Shown one piece after another: positions 27,428 to 36,894 of a DNA stretch of 64,000 nucleotides. The stretch covers positions 62,001-126,000 of the forward strand of contig CALFTK010000061.1 in NCBI GenBank assembly GCA_937916465.1. Reading direction: 5' to 3'. The stretch comes from an uncultured Bacteroidales bacterium (lineage in GTDB: Bacteria > Bacteroidota > Bacteroidia > Bacteroidales > Bacteroidaceae). A program made the position numbers and the translations under genes. The notes beneath the pieces were generated by a model. The model made no database searches, was not told where the DNA came from, and saw only the letters and a program-made list of their open reading frames with translations. The first letter of the stretch is position 1; each line of letters starts with the position of its first letter.

Positions 27428-28550
27428 AAAATACAAGTGTTGCGTTTTCATTTGCGGCTGCTTTTTTGTAGAATTCAATCACCTCTTCTCTTTGTGTCTC
27501 TCTCACATAATTTAAAACAGATTCTGCAAAATTAGGATAAATGACTGCAATTAAATTATTGTTATGAATTCCGACCTTGTTGTTTGTAGCAGGAACAATG
27601 TCATCAATAACAGTACTATTTCCTATGTATTGTGTAATTTTACTTGATTTTTTATCAATAAAGTAATATCCTGAGAAAGTATGTAGTAATATATAGTCAG
27701 AAAGATCATACATACTGATTATGTGATCCTCTGGCCTGTCTTTGCTATTTTGTGAAAGTTTTTTCAGGTCTTTCGGGTTGGCTTTGGGCATAAAATCTAA
27801 ATTGTAATCATTGCTGGTAAAATTACAGCAACTATCAATGGTAAATATGGTGTTATCATAATCCCTCTTGATATTCTTGTACTTGTTGCCAGGATTGACA
27901 TGGCAATTATATCTTGTTAAAATAAAGTCTTCAGTGTAGATGTTTCTTTTTGGGAAGATTTCTTCTAGTGTTCCACTTTTGTGGTTAAAAAGGATATAAT
28001 CATCAGAGACCTTGTCTGTTATGGATAATTTAAATAGATAGAGATCTTTGTTTAATATCATAATGCGGGAGATTTGTTGCAGGGAGTAATCAAGTTGACT
28101 ACTCCCTAAAAATTCTCCATTATAGTTATATCGTTTAATAATGCAATCAAAACAGTCAAAGATGACAAGCTCTTTGTTGTATGCATCTAAAGTCCATGCA
28201 CCAATAGAAATGTATTCGTTTTTAGCACGACCGATATTTGTAATCTGTCTTATGAATTTACCATTATGATTAAAGATGTATATCTTTTCATCTTTTGATA
28301 CAGAAGATGATTTATGAGATACAAAAATCAAACTATCATCGCATAATACCTGTCTGACGTTACCGATCATAGTATTTATAGAGGAATTTTCTAAATATAC
28401 TGCTTTCCAGCTTTTAGTAATATCCTCAAGATAATAACTGTCTGTAACAGTCTCACAATTATTTATAACAATTGATCTGTTTAAATCTTTTTGATTGTTA
28501 CAGGATATAAATGCAATAAATACAACTGTCAATAGAGAACGAATATTCAT
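27411..28550 (-). CDS. 6-bladed beta-propeller lipoprotein, type B (copy B2)
   Basis: 379 residues with lipobox FIAFISC. It shares with B1 the signatures IGAWTLDAYNKELVIFD, IIKRYNYNGEFLGSSQLDYS and DYILLHTFSGYYFIDKKSSK. It lies only 7 nt after the NVEALA-type gene and overlaps the thioredoxin-fold lipoprotein gene, so NVEALA, B2 and the thioredoxin-fold protein are tightly coupled. The C-terminal VLNYVRETQREEVIEFYKKA differs little from B1. The envelope location is certain, the function unknown. Confidence 0.82.
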   Translation of the reverse strand: MNIRSLLTVVFIAFISCNNQKDLNRSIVINNCETVTDSYYLEDITKSWKAVYLENSSINTMIGNVRQVLCDDSLIFVSHKSSSVSKDEKIYIFNHNGKFIRQITNIGRAKNEYISIGAWTLDAYNKELVIFDCFDCIIKRYNYNGEFLGSSQLDYSLQQISRIMILNKDLYLFKLSITDKVSDDYILFNHKSGTLEEIFPKRNIYTEDFILTRYNCHVNPGNKYKNIKRDYDNTIFTIDSCCNFTSNDYNLDFMPKANPKDLKKLSQNSKDRPEDHIISMYDLSDYILLHTFSGYYFIDKKSSKITQYIGNSTVIDDIVPATNNKVGIHNNNLIAVIYPNFAESVLNYVRETQREEVIEFYKKAAANENATLVFYEIGK

Positions 28551-28557
28551 ATTTTAT

Positions 28558-28974
28558 TTATAATTTAAAAAATCTTATTGATGTGTAATTTGATCCAACT
28601 TTATTTTGATCACAACAGGAGCCTATGGCTTCTTTACATCCCAGAATGTCATAAACATATTCGAAACCAAGGTTAACCTTGACATTGCCAGGAATATTTA
28701 TGCCCAAAGATTTTAATGCGCTCTCAAGATCGCATGTAAATGTTCCTGTTTCGTAATCTACGATGTCTAACTTTTGATTGAGTGCATACTTCGGATTTTT
28801 GCATCTTTTCATTAATTCTGGTAATATATCTAAACCATAATCACCTGTAAGGGCTTCAATGTTTGCATTTTCAAGATTGGTTAATGCATTTCTTTTGTTT
28901 GTTATAATTTGTCCTGTTGTCAGAACTCCACTGAGTGCTAAAATACAAGCAACTCCAAAAAATTTCTTTTTCAT
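28558..28974 (-). CDS. NVEALA-family secreted cysteine-containing protein
   Basis: 138 residues. A signal-like N-terminus (MKKKFFGVACILALSGVLTT) is followed by the motif NLENANIEALTGDYG; NIEALT at 38-43 corresponds to the NVEALA motif of a Bacteroidetes secreted family (PF14055) that is thought to mark a processing point. The mature part has five cysteines (KRCKN, FTCDL, LGCKEAIGSCC). It heads the locus behind a good promoter and a leader of about 120 nt. Members of the family are typically linked to beta-propeller lipoproteins. Activity unknown; this one is longer than most I recall. Confidence 0.72.
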   Translation of the reverse strand: MKKKFFGVACILALSGVLTTGQIITNKRNALTNLENANIEALTGDYGLDILPELMKRCKNPKYALNQKLDIVDYETGTFTCDLESALKSLGINIPGNVKVNLGFEYVYDILGCKEAIGSCCDQNKVGSNYTSIRFFKL

Positions 28975-29104
28975 AGTAGTAATAAAATTTAATTAATAAA
29001 AAATGTTTGTTGATTGATTACATTCTCTGCGAATTGCGCAGTTACAGAAAATGTGTCTTTCAATCATTGTTGTTATTGATGCATGCGTTTCATAATCAAC
29101 AGCG

Positions 29105-29134
29105 CAAATGTAAAATGAAATTTTGAATTACAAA
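29105..29134 (-). promoter_or_regulatory. Promoter of the NVEALA-propeller locus
   Basis: Minus strand TTTG (29134-29131), 18 bp, TACATTTG (29112-29105). The expected start near 29098 gives a leader of about 120 nt before the ATG at 28974; the leader holds a small CTGCG/CGCAG stem near 29025. Confidence 0.7.
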
Positions 29135-29195
29135 CAAATTATTGTAATTTTTTTCAAAATATTATATATTCTGAATAAGTATGTCATAACTATAC

Positions 29196-29225
29196 AAAAA
29201 GCCCGCTATATTTACACAGCGGGCT
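29196..29225 (-). terminator. Terminator of the GH127-type gene
   Basis: Minus strand AGCCCGCT (29225-29218) pairs with AGCGGGCT (29207-29200) and runs into five T. It lies 37 bp after the enzyme's stop codon. Confidence 0.85.
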
Positions 29226-29261
29226 CAATATCTGTACTAAGATGTGATAGTCTTGCTACGG

Positions 29262-31619
29262 TTATTCGGCAGATTTTATTAAGCGAACTTCGTAGAAGAG
29301 TGGGGTAGAGTTCTTGCTCTTAGGCATAAACTTAACAGTGAGAACAGATTCCTTTGATACCTCTTCAGGTAGTTCAATTTTGATGGTCTGCTCCTGGCGT
29401 TGTTCTGTAGATGCTATTATACCAACCTCTACGCCGTTTACCAAAATAGCAGCATCGCTGTTTGCACTGGTGTTGCAATTTATAAGCAACGCAGCAGAAG
29501 TTGCATAATGTTTCATGTCGTAACTGAACCAACCATTGCCATTTGCAGATCTCCAATGACGTCCGTTTGTGTCGTCGTTGCGGCTGTTTTCCATCTTTAC
29601 AAAGTGGTCACTTTCCGGTTGCTGTTCTCCGCAAACCACCTTGTCTGATGTAATCTTCTCCAATGCTATTCTTGCCTCTTCCTGACGTGCAAGTTCCTCT
29701 TGTTTAGCCTGCCATTCTTTTTCGGCAACAACCGGCCAATAAACTATATATCTGCATTCATGAAGTGATGTGAATGGCACAAGAGTCATATCGCCAAAAT
29801 TATTTGGAACAATATTGGTGAGTTTGAATTTCAAAGATTTGTCATCCACCTTATTTATATATGATAACAGATTGTCCTTATCGCCTACAATTGTTGGCAT
29901 ATCCTGCAATGGGAGTTTCTTACCCGATGCAATATGTCCACCGCGGCTATCGTCTGCATACATACCTAACTGGTCTTGTCTGTTTATTTCTGCAGCCAAA
30001 ACTATAGGACCATACATAAATGAGTAGTTGGCAGAATTATCAGGAAGTGATACGGCTCTTAATGACATAGGCAGGTCAATATGTAATTTATCGCCTTTGT
30101 TCCATTTGCGTGTAATCTTCATAAAACCGTTTTCTATATCAACATTACACTTTTCGCCGTTTACTGTAGCAACCATTTTGCTTGCTTCTGTCCATTCAGG
30201 AATACGTACGTTGATGGTGAATTCTTTTGCTTTTTTAGGAGTTACAATGATAGTTGTGGCCTCTTCTTCCGGGAATTTATTCACCTGCTCAATAGTTGTT
30301 TTACCCCAGTTAAGTATAGATGGAATGAAAAGATTGATATACAGATTGTCATCGCCTGCGTGTGAATAAATCATTTCACCATAGCGTGCATGGTTTTCCA
30401 TACCTGAACCTGCGCAACACCAGAAACTGGTTTGTGGTTGTGAATATACGCGATAGTGTCCTGCGCGCATAGGTGTGAAATATACAAAACCACCCTGAAT
30501 AGGATTGATAGTAGAAAGAATGTGGTTGTAAACAGCACGTTCGTAGTAATCCATATAGTGTGAATTTGCAGTTGTGGCATATAACATCTTGGTTAGACGC
30601 AACATGTTGTATGTGTTACAGGTTTCAGGACCCTGTTCGCTGGTAAGCATGCTTGAAAAGTCGTTTGCAGGGTGGAAATGTTCGCTAACACTATTACCAC
30701 CTATAGTTATACTGCGGTTATCAACAACTGTTTCCCAGAAATACTGTGCTGCCTTATCCCATTCGGTATTACCTTCCAAATCGGCAATGCGCTTGTAACC
30801 AATTACTTTAGGTATCTGTGTGTTAGCGTGCATACCGGTCAAATGGTCTTCGCCATTCAACAATGGTTCAAGCACTCTTTTGTGTGAAAATCTTTTGGCC
30901 AGTTCCATGTAACGCTCTTCACCGCTTATGGCTGCAGCATCGGCAAATACTTCGTTCAGACCACCATGTTCACTGCTTAGCATGTGCTGAATCTGATCAT
31001 CGGTAAGGTTTTTTGTTAGCTGATACATCCATTCTGTCAGGTTGATAAACATCTCTTTGGCATCTTTGTTGCCGGTAATAAGATATGCATCACGTAATCC
31101 TGCAAAAGTCTTGTGGATATTGTACAGTGGAACCCACTTGCCATTCAGATTGAATGATGAAGGACGAATGTTACCCTCTGAAATCTCTTTCCATGTCTGG
31201 TTACCTCCGGGTACGCCACTTATGTAGCCATTACCTGTTGCATCGGCACATCTTTTAAGTTCTGCAATGCAGTAATCAAGTCTGCCTTTGATTTCCTGAT
31301 TTCCTGTAGATGCATAAATATATGCAAGTGCAGATAGGTAGTGACCACCAACGTGACCATCAAGTCCGGTATTCTCCCAGTTGGTGTAATTTTCTGCTTT
31401 TGGTTCCAAACCTGCTTCTTTTAAGTAAGGTGCCAAAAGACGATCTGGGTCAATAGCCATAAGATACTGAATATCCATATCTTCGGCATGCTTGAATGCG
31501 CTTTCAGTAAGTGTTACGTCACTAACGTTGAAACTCTCCAACTTAACAGGTATCTGTGCGTTAGAACATAAGACCAAAGTAGTGGCCATCAATGAAAACA
31601 AAAATTTACCTTTTCTCAT
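29262..31619 (-). CDS. GH127/GH146-type beta-L-arabinofuranosidase, secreted
   Basis: 785 residues with a signal peptide (MRKGKFLFSLMATTLVLCSNA). The catalytic (alpha/alpha)6 barrel (DUF1680/GH127 type) spans about 25-540: NWENTGLDGHVGGHYLSALA, SSEHGGLNEVFADAAA, SEQGPETCNTYNMLRLTK, and FWCCAGSGMENHARYGEMIY near residues 395-415, which carries the Cys pair used for catalysis and metal binding in this clan. C-terminal beta domains (DUF4986/DUF6805 type) follow. It should release arabinofuranose from plant glycans. It begins 24 nt after lysA with no terminator between, an odd place for a glycosidase. Exact family (127 or 146) cannot be fixed here. Confidence 0.85.
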   Translation of the reverse strand: MRKGKFLFSLMATTLVLCSNAQIPVKLESFNVSDVTLTESAFKHAEDMDIQYLMAIDPDRLLAPYLKEAGLEPKAENYTNWENTGLDGHVGGHYLSALAYIYASTGNQEIKGRLDYCIAELKRCADATGNGYISGVPGGNQTWKEISEGNIRPSSFNLNGKWVPLYNIHKTFAGLRDAYLITGNKDAKEMFINLTEWMYQLTKNLTDDQIQHMLSSEHGGLNEVFADAAAISGEERYMELAKRFSHKRVLEPLLNGEDHLTGMHANTQIPKVIGYKRIADLEGNTEWDKAAQYFWETVVDNRSITIGGNSVSEHFHPANDFSSMLTSEQGPETCNTYNMLRLTKMLYATTANSHYMDYYERAVYNHILSTINPIQGGFVYFTPMRAGHYRVYSQPQTSFWCCAGSGMENHARYGEMIYSHAGDDNLYINLFIPSILNWGKTTIEQVNKFPEEEATTIIVTPKKAKEFTINVRIPEWTEASKMVATVNGEKCNVDIENGFMKITRKWNKGDKLHIDLPMSLRAVSLPDNSANYSFMYGPIVLAAEINRQDQLGMYADDSRGGHIASGKKLPLQDMPTIVGDKDNLLSYINKVDDKSLKFKLTNIVPNNFGDMTLVPFTSLHECRYIVYWPVVAEKEWQAKQEELARQEEARIALEKITSDKVVCGEQQPESDHFVKMENSRNDDTNGRHWRSANGNGWFSYDMKHYATSAALLINCNTSANSDAAILVNGVEVGIIASTEQRQEQTIKIELPEEVSKESVLTVKFMPKSKNSTPLFYEVRLIKSAE

Positions 31620-31643
31620 AATTGGTTATATAATAAGTGTTTA

Positions 31644-32762
31644 TTAAAAATCAGTAGTAGCCAAAGGCAATTTGCGCAGATTGTATTTTGATGCCATAGT
31701 CTCACCGTATGCACCTGCCGAAAGCAATGCAATTATATCGCCACGTTTGGTTTTGGGTAAGAGAATATCCTTTGCAAAAACATCCGATGATTCACATATA
31801 GGTCCTACAACATCGTATTTCTGCAATTCATCTTCTGATGACAAATTTACAATCTTATGATGAGCATCGTAGAGAGCCGGTCTGATAAGTTCTGTCATAC
31901 CTGCATCTACAATGACAAACTGCTTGCTTGTACCCTGTTTAACGTAAAGTACTTTTGTGATAAGTCTGCCACACTGTGCAACAATAGCTCTTCCAAGTTC
32001 AAAATGGAGTTGCTGTCCTGCACGCATCTTCAAGTTCTTACGGAATACGTCAAAGTAAGATTTGAAATCAGGAATGTAGTTGGTTTCAGGATTGTCATAA
32101 TCTACACCCAAACCACCTCCTACATTTATAGATTCCAATTCAATACCTTTAGATTCTAATAAATCTTGTACTTCGTTTACTTTGTGACACAATGCTTCAA
32201 AAGGTTCCATTTCTGTGATTTGTGAACCAATATGAAAATGAATGCCTTTGAATGCAATGTTTGGCAAAGCTATGGCCTTCCTTATAATGGGTTCAAGCAT
32301 AGGAATCTCTATGCCGAACTTGTTTTCTGCCAATCCTGTTGTAATGTTGGCGTGTGTGTGTGCATCTACATTGGGATTAACTCTGAATGCAATATTAGCA
32401 ACTTTGTTTTTCAAAGCGGCGCGTTCCTGAATTACATCAAGTTCTGCTTCCGATTCTACATTGAAACAGGCTATGCCAAGTTCAAGAGCTAAATCTATTT
32501 CCCAATCGGCCTTGCCTACACCGGCAAATACTATTGAAGATGGAGCAAATCCGGCATCAACAGCTGCCTGTATTTCGCCACCACTTACACAGTCTATACC
32601 AAGGTTGTGATTTAGTATAGGTTTAAGTATCAGTGGATTAGCATTCGCTTTTATGGCATAGTGAATATGCACATTATCCAATGAAGCGGAATGTTGTTCT
32701 ATGGCGCATAATGTTTGCTCTAATATGTCCACATTATAGTGATAAAACGGTGTTTGCATCAT
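31644..32762 (-). CDS. lysA: Diaminopimelate decarboxylase
   Basis: LysA converts meso-diaminopimelate to L-lysine, using PLP. The 372-residue alanine-racemase-type fold shows the PLP lysine in HIHYAIKANANP (about residue 38), HIGSQITEMEPF, the glycine motif VGGGLGVDY, and the dimer-interface loop GPICESSDVFAKD plus GAYGETMASKYN. The N-terminus (MMQTPFYHYN) is about a dozen residues shorter than usual. The start is one base after the lysC stop, so the two lysine-pathway genes are translationally linked. Confidence 0.94.
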   Translation of the reverse strand: MMQTPFYHYNVDILEQTLCAIEQHSASLDNVHIHYAIKANANPLILKPILNHNLGIDCVSGGEIQAAVDAGFAPSSIVFAGVGKADWEIDLALELGIACFNVESEAELDVIQERAALKNKVANIAFRVNPNVDAHTHANITTGLAENKFGIEIPMLEPIIRKAIALPNIAFKGIHFHIGSQITEMEPFEALCHKVNEVQDLLESKGIELESINVGGGLGVDYDNPETNYIPDFKSYFDVFRKNLKMRAGQQLHFELGRAIVAQCGRLITKVLYVKQGTSKQFVIVDAGMTELIRPALYDAHHKIVNLSSEDELQKYDVVGPICESSDVFAKDILLPKTKRGDIIALLSAGAYGETMASKYNLRKLPLATTDF

Positions 32763-32763
32763 T

Positions 32764-34083
32764 TTAGTTGTTGAAAAGTAAATCGCTCAGTTTCTGTAAT
32801 GCAGCCTTCTTGTCAGATTCGCGAATCAAGAAAGATATATTGTAATTACTTCCACCGTATGAAATCATTCTGACCGGAATGTCGCTAAGAGCATCCAGGG
32901 CGCGAGATTCAAAACCAAGGTTTTCCCAGTCCATATCGCCTACTACGCAGACAATGCACATATCGTTATCTACTGTTACTGTTCCATATTTCTTTAGTTC
33001 TGTAACAATTTCGTTCAGATTCTTTGTATTGTCGATAGACATAGAAACACCAACCTCTGATGTACAGATCATATCAATTGATGTGCGGTAAGTTTCAAAA
33101 ATCTCAAATACCTTACGCAAGAAACCGTGTGCCAATAACATACGGCTTGATTTAATTTTGATAGCTGTGATGTTGTCTTTTGCTGCAACAGCGGTTATTC
33201 TGTTCTTTTCAGATTTGTTGTCTATGGTTGTGCCCGGAGCATCAGGCTGCATAGTGTTCAGCAGACGTACAGGTATGTTTGCTGCTTTTGCCGGTTGTAT
33301 GCATGTTGGGTGCAGAATCTTAGCTCCAAAATAGGCAAGTTCGGCAGCCTCTTCAAAGTGAAGATGACGTACAGGTGATGTGTTATCTACAATACGTGGG
33401 TCATTATTGTGCAGACCATCTATATCGGTCCAAATCTGTATCTCTTCTGCTTTGATAGCAGCACCAATTATTGAAGCTGTGTAGTCACTGCCACCACGTT
33501 GCAGATTGTCTATTTCACCCTTTGCGTTGCGGCAAATAAAACCCTGGGCAATGAAAATCTGTGCGTCGTTATCCTTATCAATATATGGCTTGATGTTTTT
33601 CTTGATGAAAGACATATCCGGTTCTCCGTCTGCATCAGTCTTCATGAAATCCAATGATGGAAGCAGAACGGCTTTTATGCCAATTTCATGCAGATAGTTT
33701 ACAACCATGAAGGTGGATATTAGTTCACCTTGTGCAAGTATGGTCTTTTCTTCTACTTCAGTAAAATCTTCTTTGGAAAATGAATGTAAGAATTCAAATT
33801 TTTCATCTATAAATGTCTTTACATTTTCTCTGATGTTTTCTGCTGCATATAGTTCAGGCAGATGGGCCAGATATTTGGCGTGCAGTTTGTTAATGACATC
33901 AGCGGCACCTGCTTCGTTGCCGCTATATAGGTACTGTGATATTTCAACCAATGAATTTGTAGTTCCCGACATTGCTGACAGAACAACCAGTTTCTGCTGG
34001 CCATCTTCAAGGATTAAATTACAAACTTCTTTCATTCTCTGTGGGCTTCCTACCGATGTGCCCCCAAACTTCAATACTTTCAT
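32764..34083 (-). CDS. lysC: Aspartate kinase
   Basis: The enzyme phosphorylates L-aspartate, the first step to lysine, threonine, methionine and diaminopimelate. The 439 residues start MKVLKFGGTSVGS, the kinase signature, with NLQRGGSDYTASIIGAA and TDIDGLHNNDPR in the amino-acid kinase domain and two ACT domains at the C-terminus (about 300-439) for allosteric control. It is monofunctional, with no fused homoserine dehydrogenase. It lies 12 nt after ftsE and immediately before lysA. Confidence 0.95.
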   Translation of the reverse strand: MKVLKFGGTSVGSPQRMKEVCNLILEDGQQKLVVLSAMSGTTNSLVEISQYLYSGNEAGAADVINKLHAKYLAHLPELYAAENIRENVKTFIDEKFEFLHSFSKEDFTEVEEKTILAQGELISTFMVVNYLHEIGIKAVLLPSLDFMKTDADGEPDMSFIKKNIKPYIDKDNDAQIFIAQGFICRNAKGEIDNLQRGGSDYTASIIGAAIKAEEIQIWTDIDGLHNNDPRIVDNTSPVRHLHFEEAAELAYFGAKILHPTCIQPAKAANIPVRLLNTMQPDAPGTTIDNKSEKNRITAVAAKDNITAIKIKSSRMLLAHGFLRKVFEIFETYRTSIDMICTSEVGVSMSIDNTKNLNEIVTELKKYGTVTVDNDMCIVCVVGDMDWENLGFESRALDALSDIPVRMISYGGSNYNISFLIRESDKKAALQKLSDLLFNN

Positions 34084-34095
34084 CTTTTATGGTAA

Positions 34096-34782
34096 TTATT
34101 CGTTATTATCTTCAACTATCAACTTTCTATCTTCGCATTTAAAGACGCGACCCGGATACTCTGTAATCCACTGCAGATTGTGGGTAATCATCAGAATTGT
34201 GGTTCCGGTACTGCTTACCTTGCGCAAAATCTCCATAATCTGTTTACCGGTGTCCGGATCTAAATTACCCGTAGGTTCATCGGCAAGAATCAGTTTTGGG
34301 TCATTAAGCAGCGCTCTGGCTATACAGATACGTTGCTGTTCGCCTCCTGATAGTTCGTGAGGCATCTTATATCCTTTGGTATCCATCCCTACCAGATTGA
34401 GTACCTGACCTATTTTCTGGTGAATCTCTTTCTTGTCTTTCCAACCGGTAGATTGCAGTACAAATTTCAGATTATCATGAACGTTTCTGTCGGTCAACAA
34501 CTGGAAGTCCTGGAATACAATACCCATTTGTCTGCGCAGTTTGGGAACCTGGCTTTTCTTTATCTTGTGCAAATCCGTACCCAAAACAATAGCTCTGCTG
34601 TCCGGCATAGGACATAGCGCGTCAAGTTCGGCATACAGTGTCTTGAACAAACTGCTCTTGCCGGAACCAACTTTTCCTATCAGATAGACGAAATCGCCTT
34701 CTGAAATGGTAAAAGTTACATCGCCAAGTACGAACATATCTTCTTGACGAACTTCTACGTTGCGATAATCAATTATGTACAT
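34096..34782 (-). CDS. ftsE: FtsE-type ABC transporter ATPase
   Basis: 228 residues of a complete ABC ATPase: Walker A GKVGSGKSSLFKTL, Q-loop GIVFQDFQLL, signature LSGGEQQRICIARALL, Walker B LILADEPTGNLD and H-loop MITHNLQW. Close similarity in the N-terminal strand and DRNVHDN region to FtsE suggests the cell-division ATPase that with FtsX controls peptidoglycan hydrolases. No ftsX is adjacent, so a LolD-like role cannot be excluded. It lies between hisIE and lysC in one operon. Confidence 0.82.
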   Translation of the reverse strand: MYIIDYRNVEVRQEDMFVLGDVTFTISEGDFVYLIGKVGSGKSSLFKTLYAELDALCPMPDSRAIVLGTDLHKIKKSQVPKLRRQMGIVFQDFQLLTDRNVHDNLKFVLQSTGWKDKKEIHQKIGQVLNLVGMDTKGYKMPHELSGGEQQRICIARALLNDPKLILADEPTGNLDPDTGKQIMEILRKVSSTGTTILMITHNLQWITEYPGRVFKCEDRKLIVEDNNE

Positions 34783-34807
34783 ATAATGTTGTAAAGCTAT
34801 TATGCTT

Positions 34808-35401
34808 TTATTTGTGGCGCTTTACCAATTCCTTAGCCAGATCTTCTATACGATAACCTTTTGATGTGAGCAACACGATAAGATGATAAATCATATCAGA
34901 TGCTTCGTAAATAAGCCTGTCATCGGTACCATTGGTTGCTTCGATTACTGTTTCAACAGCCTCTTCACCAACCTTCTGTGCCATTCTGTTTATACCACTC
35001 TTAAACAGTGAAGTGGTGTAGGAACCTTCCGGCATCTCTTTGTATCTCTTCTCAATGAAATCCTGAAGATATGAAAGGAAATTTATATCGGCGCTATTCT
35101 CTTCGTTCCAGCATGTGTCTGCTCCGGTATGGCAAACTGGGCCTGTTGGATGAGCTTTTATAAGCAGAGTGTCATTGTCACAATCGTTTAAAATCTCTAT
35201 GACATTCAGAAAATTGCCACTCTCTTCACCTTTTGTCCAAAGACGATTCTTTGTACGGCTAAAAAATGTTACTTTGCCCAATTCCAATGTCTTTTCGTAG
35301 GCCTCTTTGTTCATAAAACCAAGCATCAGAACACGTCTTGTTACGTTGTCCTGTACAATAGCGGGAACTAAACCTCCCATCTTTTCGAAATCGATATTCA
35401 T
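34808..35401 (-). CDS. hisIE: Bifunctional phosphoribosyl-AMP cyclohydrolase / phosphoribosyl-ATP pyrophosphatase
   Basis: The protein carries out steps 2 and 3 of histidine synthesis. HisI covers about residues 1-105 (FFSRTKNRLWTKGEESGN, the zinc ligands in NDCDNDTLL and GPVCHTGADTCW), and HisE about 110-197 (SYTTSLFKSGINRMAQKVGEEAVE and the terminal YHLIVLLTSKG). Length 197 is normal for the fused form. It follows hisF by 15 nt. Confidence 0.95.
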   Translation of the reverse strand: MNIDFEKMGGLVPAIVQDNVTRRVLMLGFMNKEAYEKTLELGKVTFFSRTKNRLWTKGEESGNFLNVIEILNDCDNDTLLIKAHPTGPVCHTGADTCWNEENSADINFLSYLQDFIEKRYKEMPEGSYTTSLFKSGINRMAQKVGEEAVETVIEATNGTDDRLIYEASDMIYHLIVLLTSKGYRIEDLAKELVKRHK

Positions 35402-35416
35402 CTTTTTACGGTATAT

Positions 35417-36172
35417 TTATAATCTTATAGGAATATTTTGACTGCAAAGATACTGTTTTAATTCGGGAATGGGAATTTCCGAGAAGTGAAAAACGCTGGC
35501 AGCCAATGCGGCATCTGCATTTCCCTCTATAAACGCATCTCTAAAATGTTCCATTGTGCCGGCACCGCCTGAAGCAATAACCGGTATTGTAAGTATCTCT
35601 GAAAGTTTTTTTAGTGCTTCGTTAGGATAGCCGTTCTTTACCCCGTCATGGTCCATGCTGGTGAATAAAATTTCTCCGGCTCCACGTTCGTTTGCCTCTT
35701 TCGCCCATTCAAACAGTCCTCGGTCAGTTGGAATGCGACCACCATTCAGAAAACATTTCCATCCATCTTCGGTCTGTTTGCCGTCAATAGCTACCACACA
35801 AACCTGTGAACCAAAATTATCTGCAATTTCGGTAATCAGTTCCGGCCTTTTTAGCGCCGCAGAATTTACAGAAACTTTATCAGCTCCGGCTTTTAACAAT
35901 CGTTCTACATCTGAAAGTTCGTGAATACCGCCTCCAACGGTGAACGGAATAGATATTTCGGCTGCAATACGCTCTACAAGTTCGGTGAAAGTCTTTCTTC
36001 CTTCGTGTGAAGCGGTTATGTCAAGAAAAACAAGTTCATCAGCACCTTGCATACTATATAATTTCCCCAATTCCACGGGGTCACCGGCATCGCGCAGATT
36101 TACAAAATTTGTTCCTTTTACTGTCCTGCCGTTTGCTATATCCAAACAGGGTATTATTCTTTTTGCTAACAT
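35417..36172 (-). CDS. hisF: Imidazole glycerol phosphate synthase cyclase subunit
   Basis: HisF, with HisH, closes the imidazole ring using ammonia from glutamine. The 251-residue TIM barrel starts MLAKRIIPCLDIANGRTVKG, with the catalytic Asp in IPCLD and DHDGVKNGYP. Phosphate-binding loops GGGIH and ASGGAG are present. It lies 2 nt after hisA and 15 nt before hisIE. Confidence 0.97.
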   Translation of the reverse strand: MLAKRIIPCLDIANGRTVKGTNFVNLRDAGDPVELGKLYSMQGADELVFLDITASHEGRKTFTELVERIAAEISIPFTVGGGIHELSDVERLLKAGADKVSVNSAALKRPELITEIADNFGSQVCVVAIDGKQTEDGWKCFLNGGRIPTDRGLFEWAKEANERGAGEILFTSMDHDGVKNGYPNEALKKLSEILTIPVIASGGAGTMEHFRDAFIEGNADAALAASVFHFSEIPIPELKQYLCSQNIPIRL

Positions 36173-36174
36173 AT

Positions 36175-36891
36175 TCAGATAAGTGTAGATAGTTGTTGTA
36201 GTGTAACTCTTCCTTCGTAGTATGCCTTGCCTACAATGGCTGCCGGCAGACCGGCTTCTTTTAGTGAAATAAGGTCCTCTAAAGAACTTACGCCACCGCT
36301 TGCTATCAGATACATATCGGGATGTTTTGTAAGTATCTGTTTGTACAGGTCGTTGGCTGCTCCTTGAAGCATTCCGTCTCTGTTAATGTCTGTGCAAAGA
36401 ACTTTTTTTATGCCTCTGCCTGTGTAATCGGCAAGGAAAGAATCCAGTGTTATGCTGCTATCGTCCAACCAACCATTGACAGATATATAACCATCTCTTA
36501 CATCGGCACCCAATATTATTTTATCTGCTCCAAATTCTTCAATCCAACTATACATTGTTTCAGGTTCCGATACTGCAGTACTTCCAACAGTAACCATTGC
36601 TGCACCACTGTTGAATGCAGTTGTAAGGTCATTCCTGCTCTTTACTCCACCACCAAAATCAATAATCAGGTTGGTGTGAGTGGCAATGATTTCCAGTGTT
36701 TTATGATTAACTATATGTTTGTTTTTTGCACCATCTAAATCTACCAAATGCAAGCGTCTGATACCGGCATCGCAAAACTGCTTAGCCACATCAAGAGGGT
36801 TGTCATTGTATATTTTCTTTGCGTTGTAATCGCCTTTGGACAATCTTACGCATTTACCATCTATTATATCTATTGCCGGTATTATGTCCAT
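36175..36891 (-). CDS. hisA: Phosphoribosylformimino-5-aminoimidazole carboxamide ribotide isomerase
   Basis: HisA isomerises ProFAR to PRFAR. The 238-residue TIM barrel begins MDIIPAIDIIDGKCVRLSKGDY, with catalytic Asp-8 in PAID and a second in CTDINRDGML, and loops DFGGGVKS and ASGGVSS. It sits between hisH (3 nt) and hisF (2 nt). Confidence 0.97.
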   Translation of the reverse strand: MDIIPAIDIIDGKCVRLSKGDYNAKKIYNDNPLDVAKQFCDAGIRRLHLVDLDGAKNKHIVNHKTLEIIATHTNLIIDFGGGVKSRNDLTTAFNSGAAMVTVGSTAVSEPETMYSWIEEFGADKIILGADVRDGYISVNGWLDDSSITLDSFLADYTGRGIKKVLCTDINRDGMLQGAANDLYKQILTKHPDMYLIASGGVSSLEDLISLKEAGLPAAIVGKAYYEGRVTLQQLSTLI

Positions 36892-36894
36892 GTC

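Noticed and set aside
33707..34360. A 217-residue plus-strand frame across lysC and ftsE
   Set aside because: It runs antisense to two well-identified genes and shows Ser/Phe-rich shadow composition.
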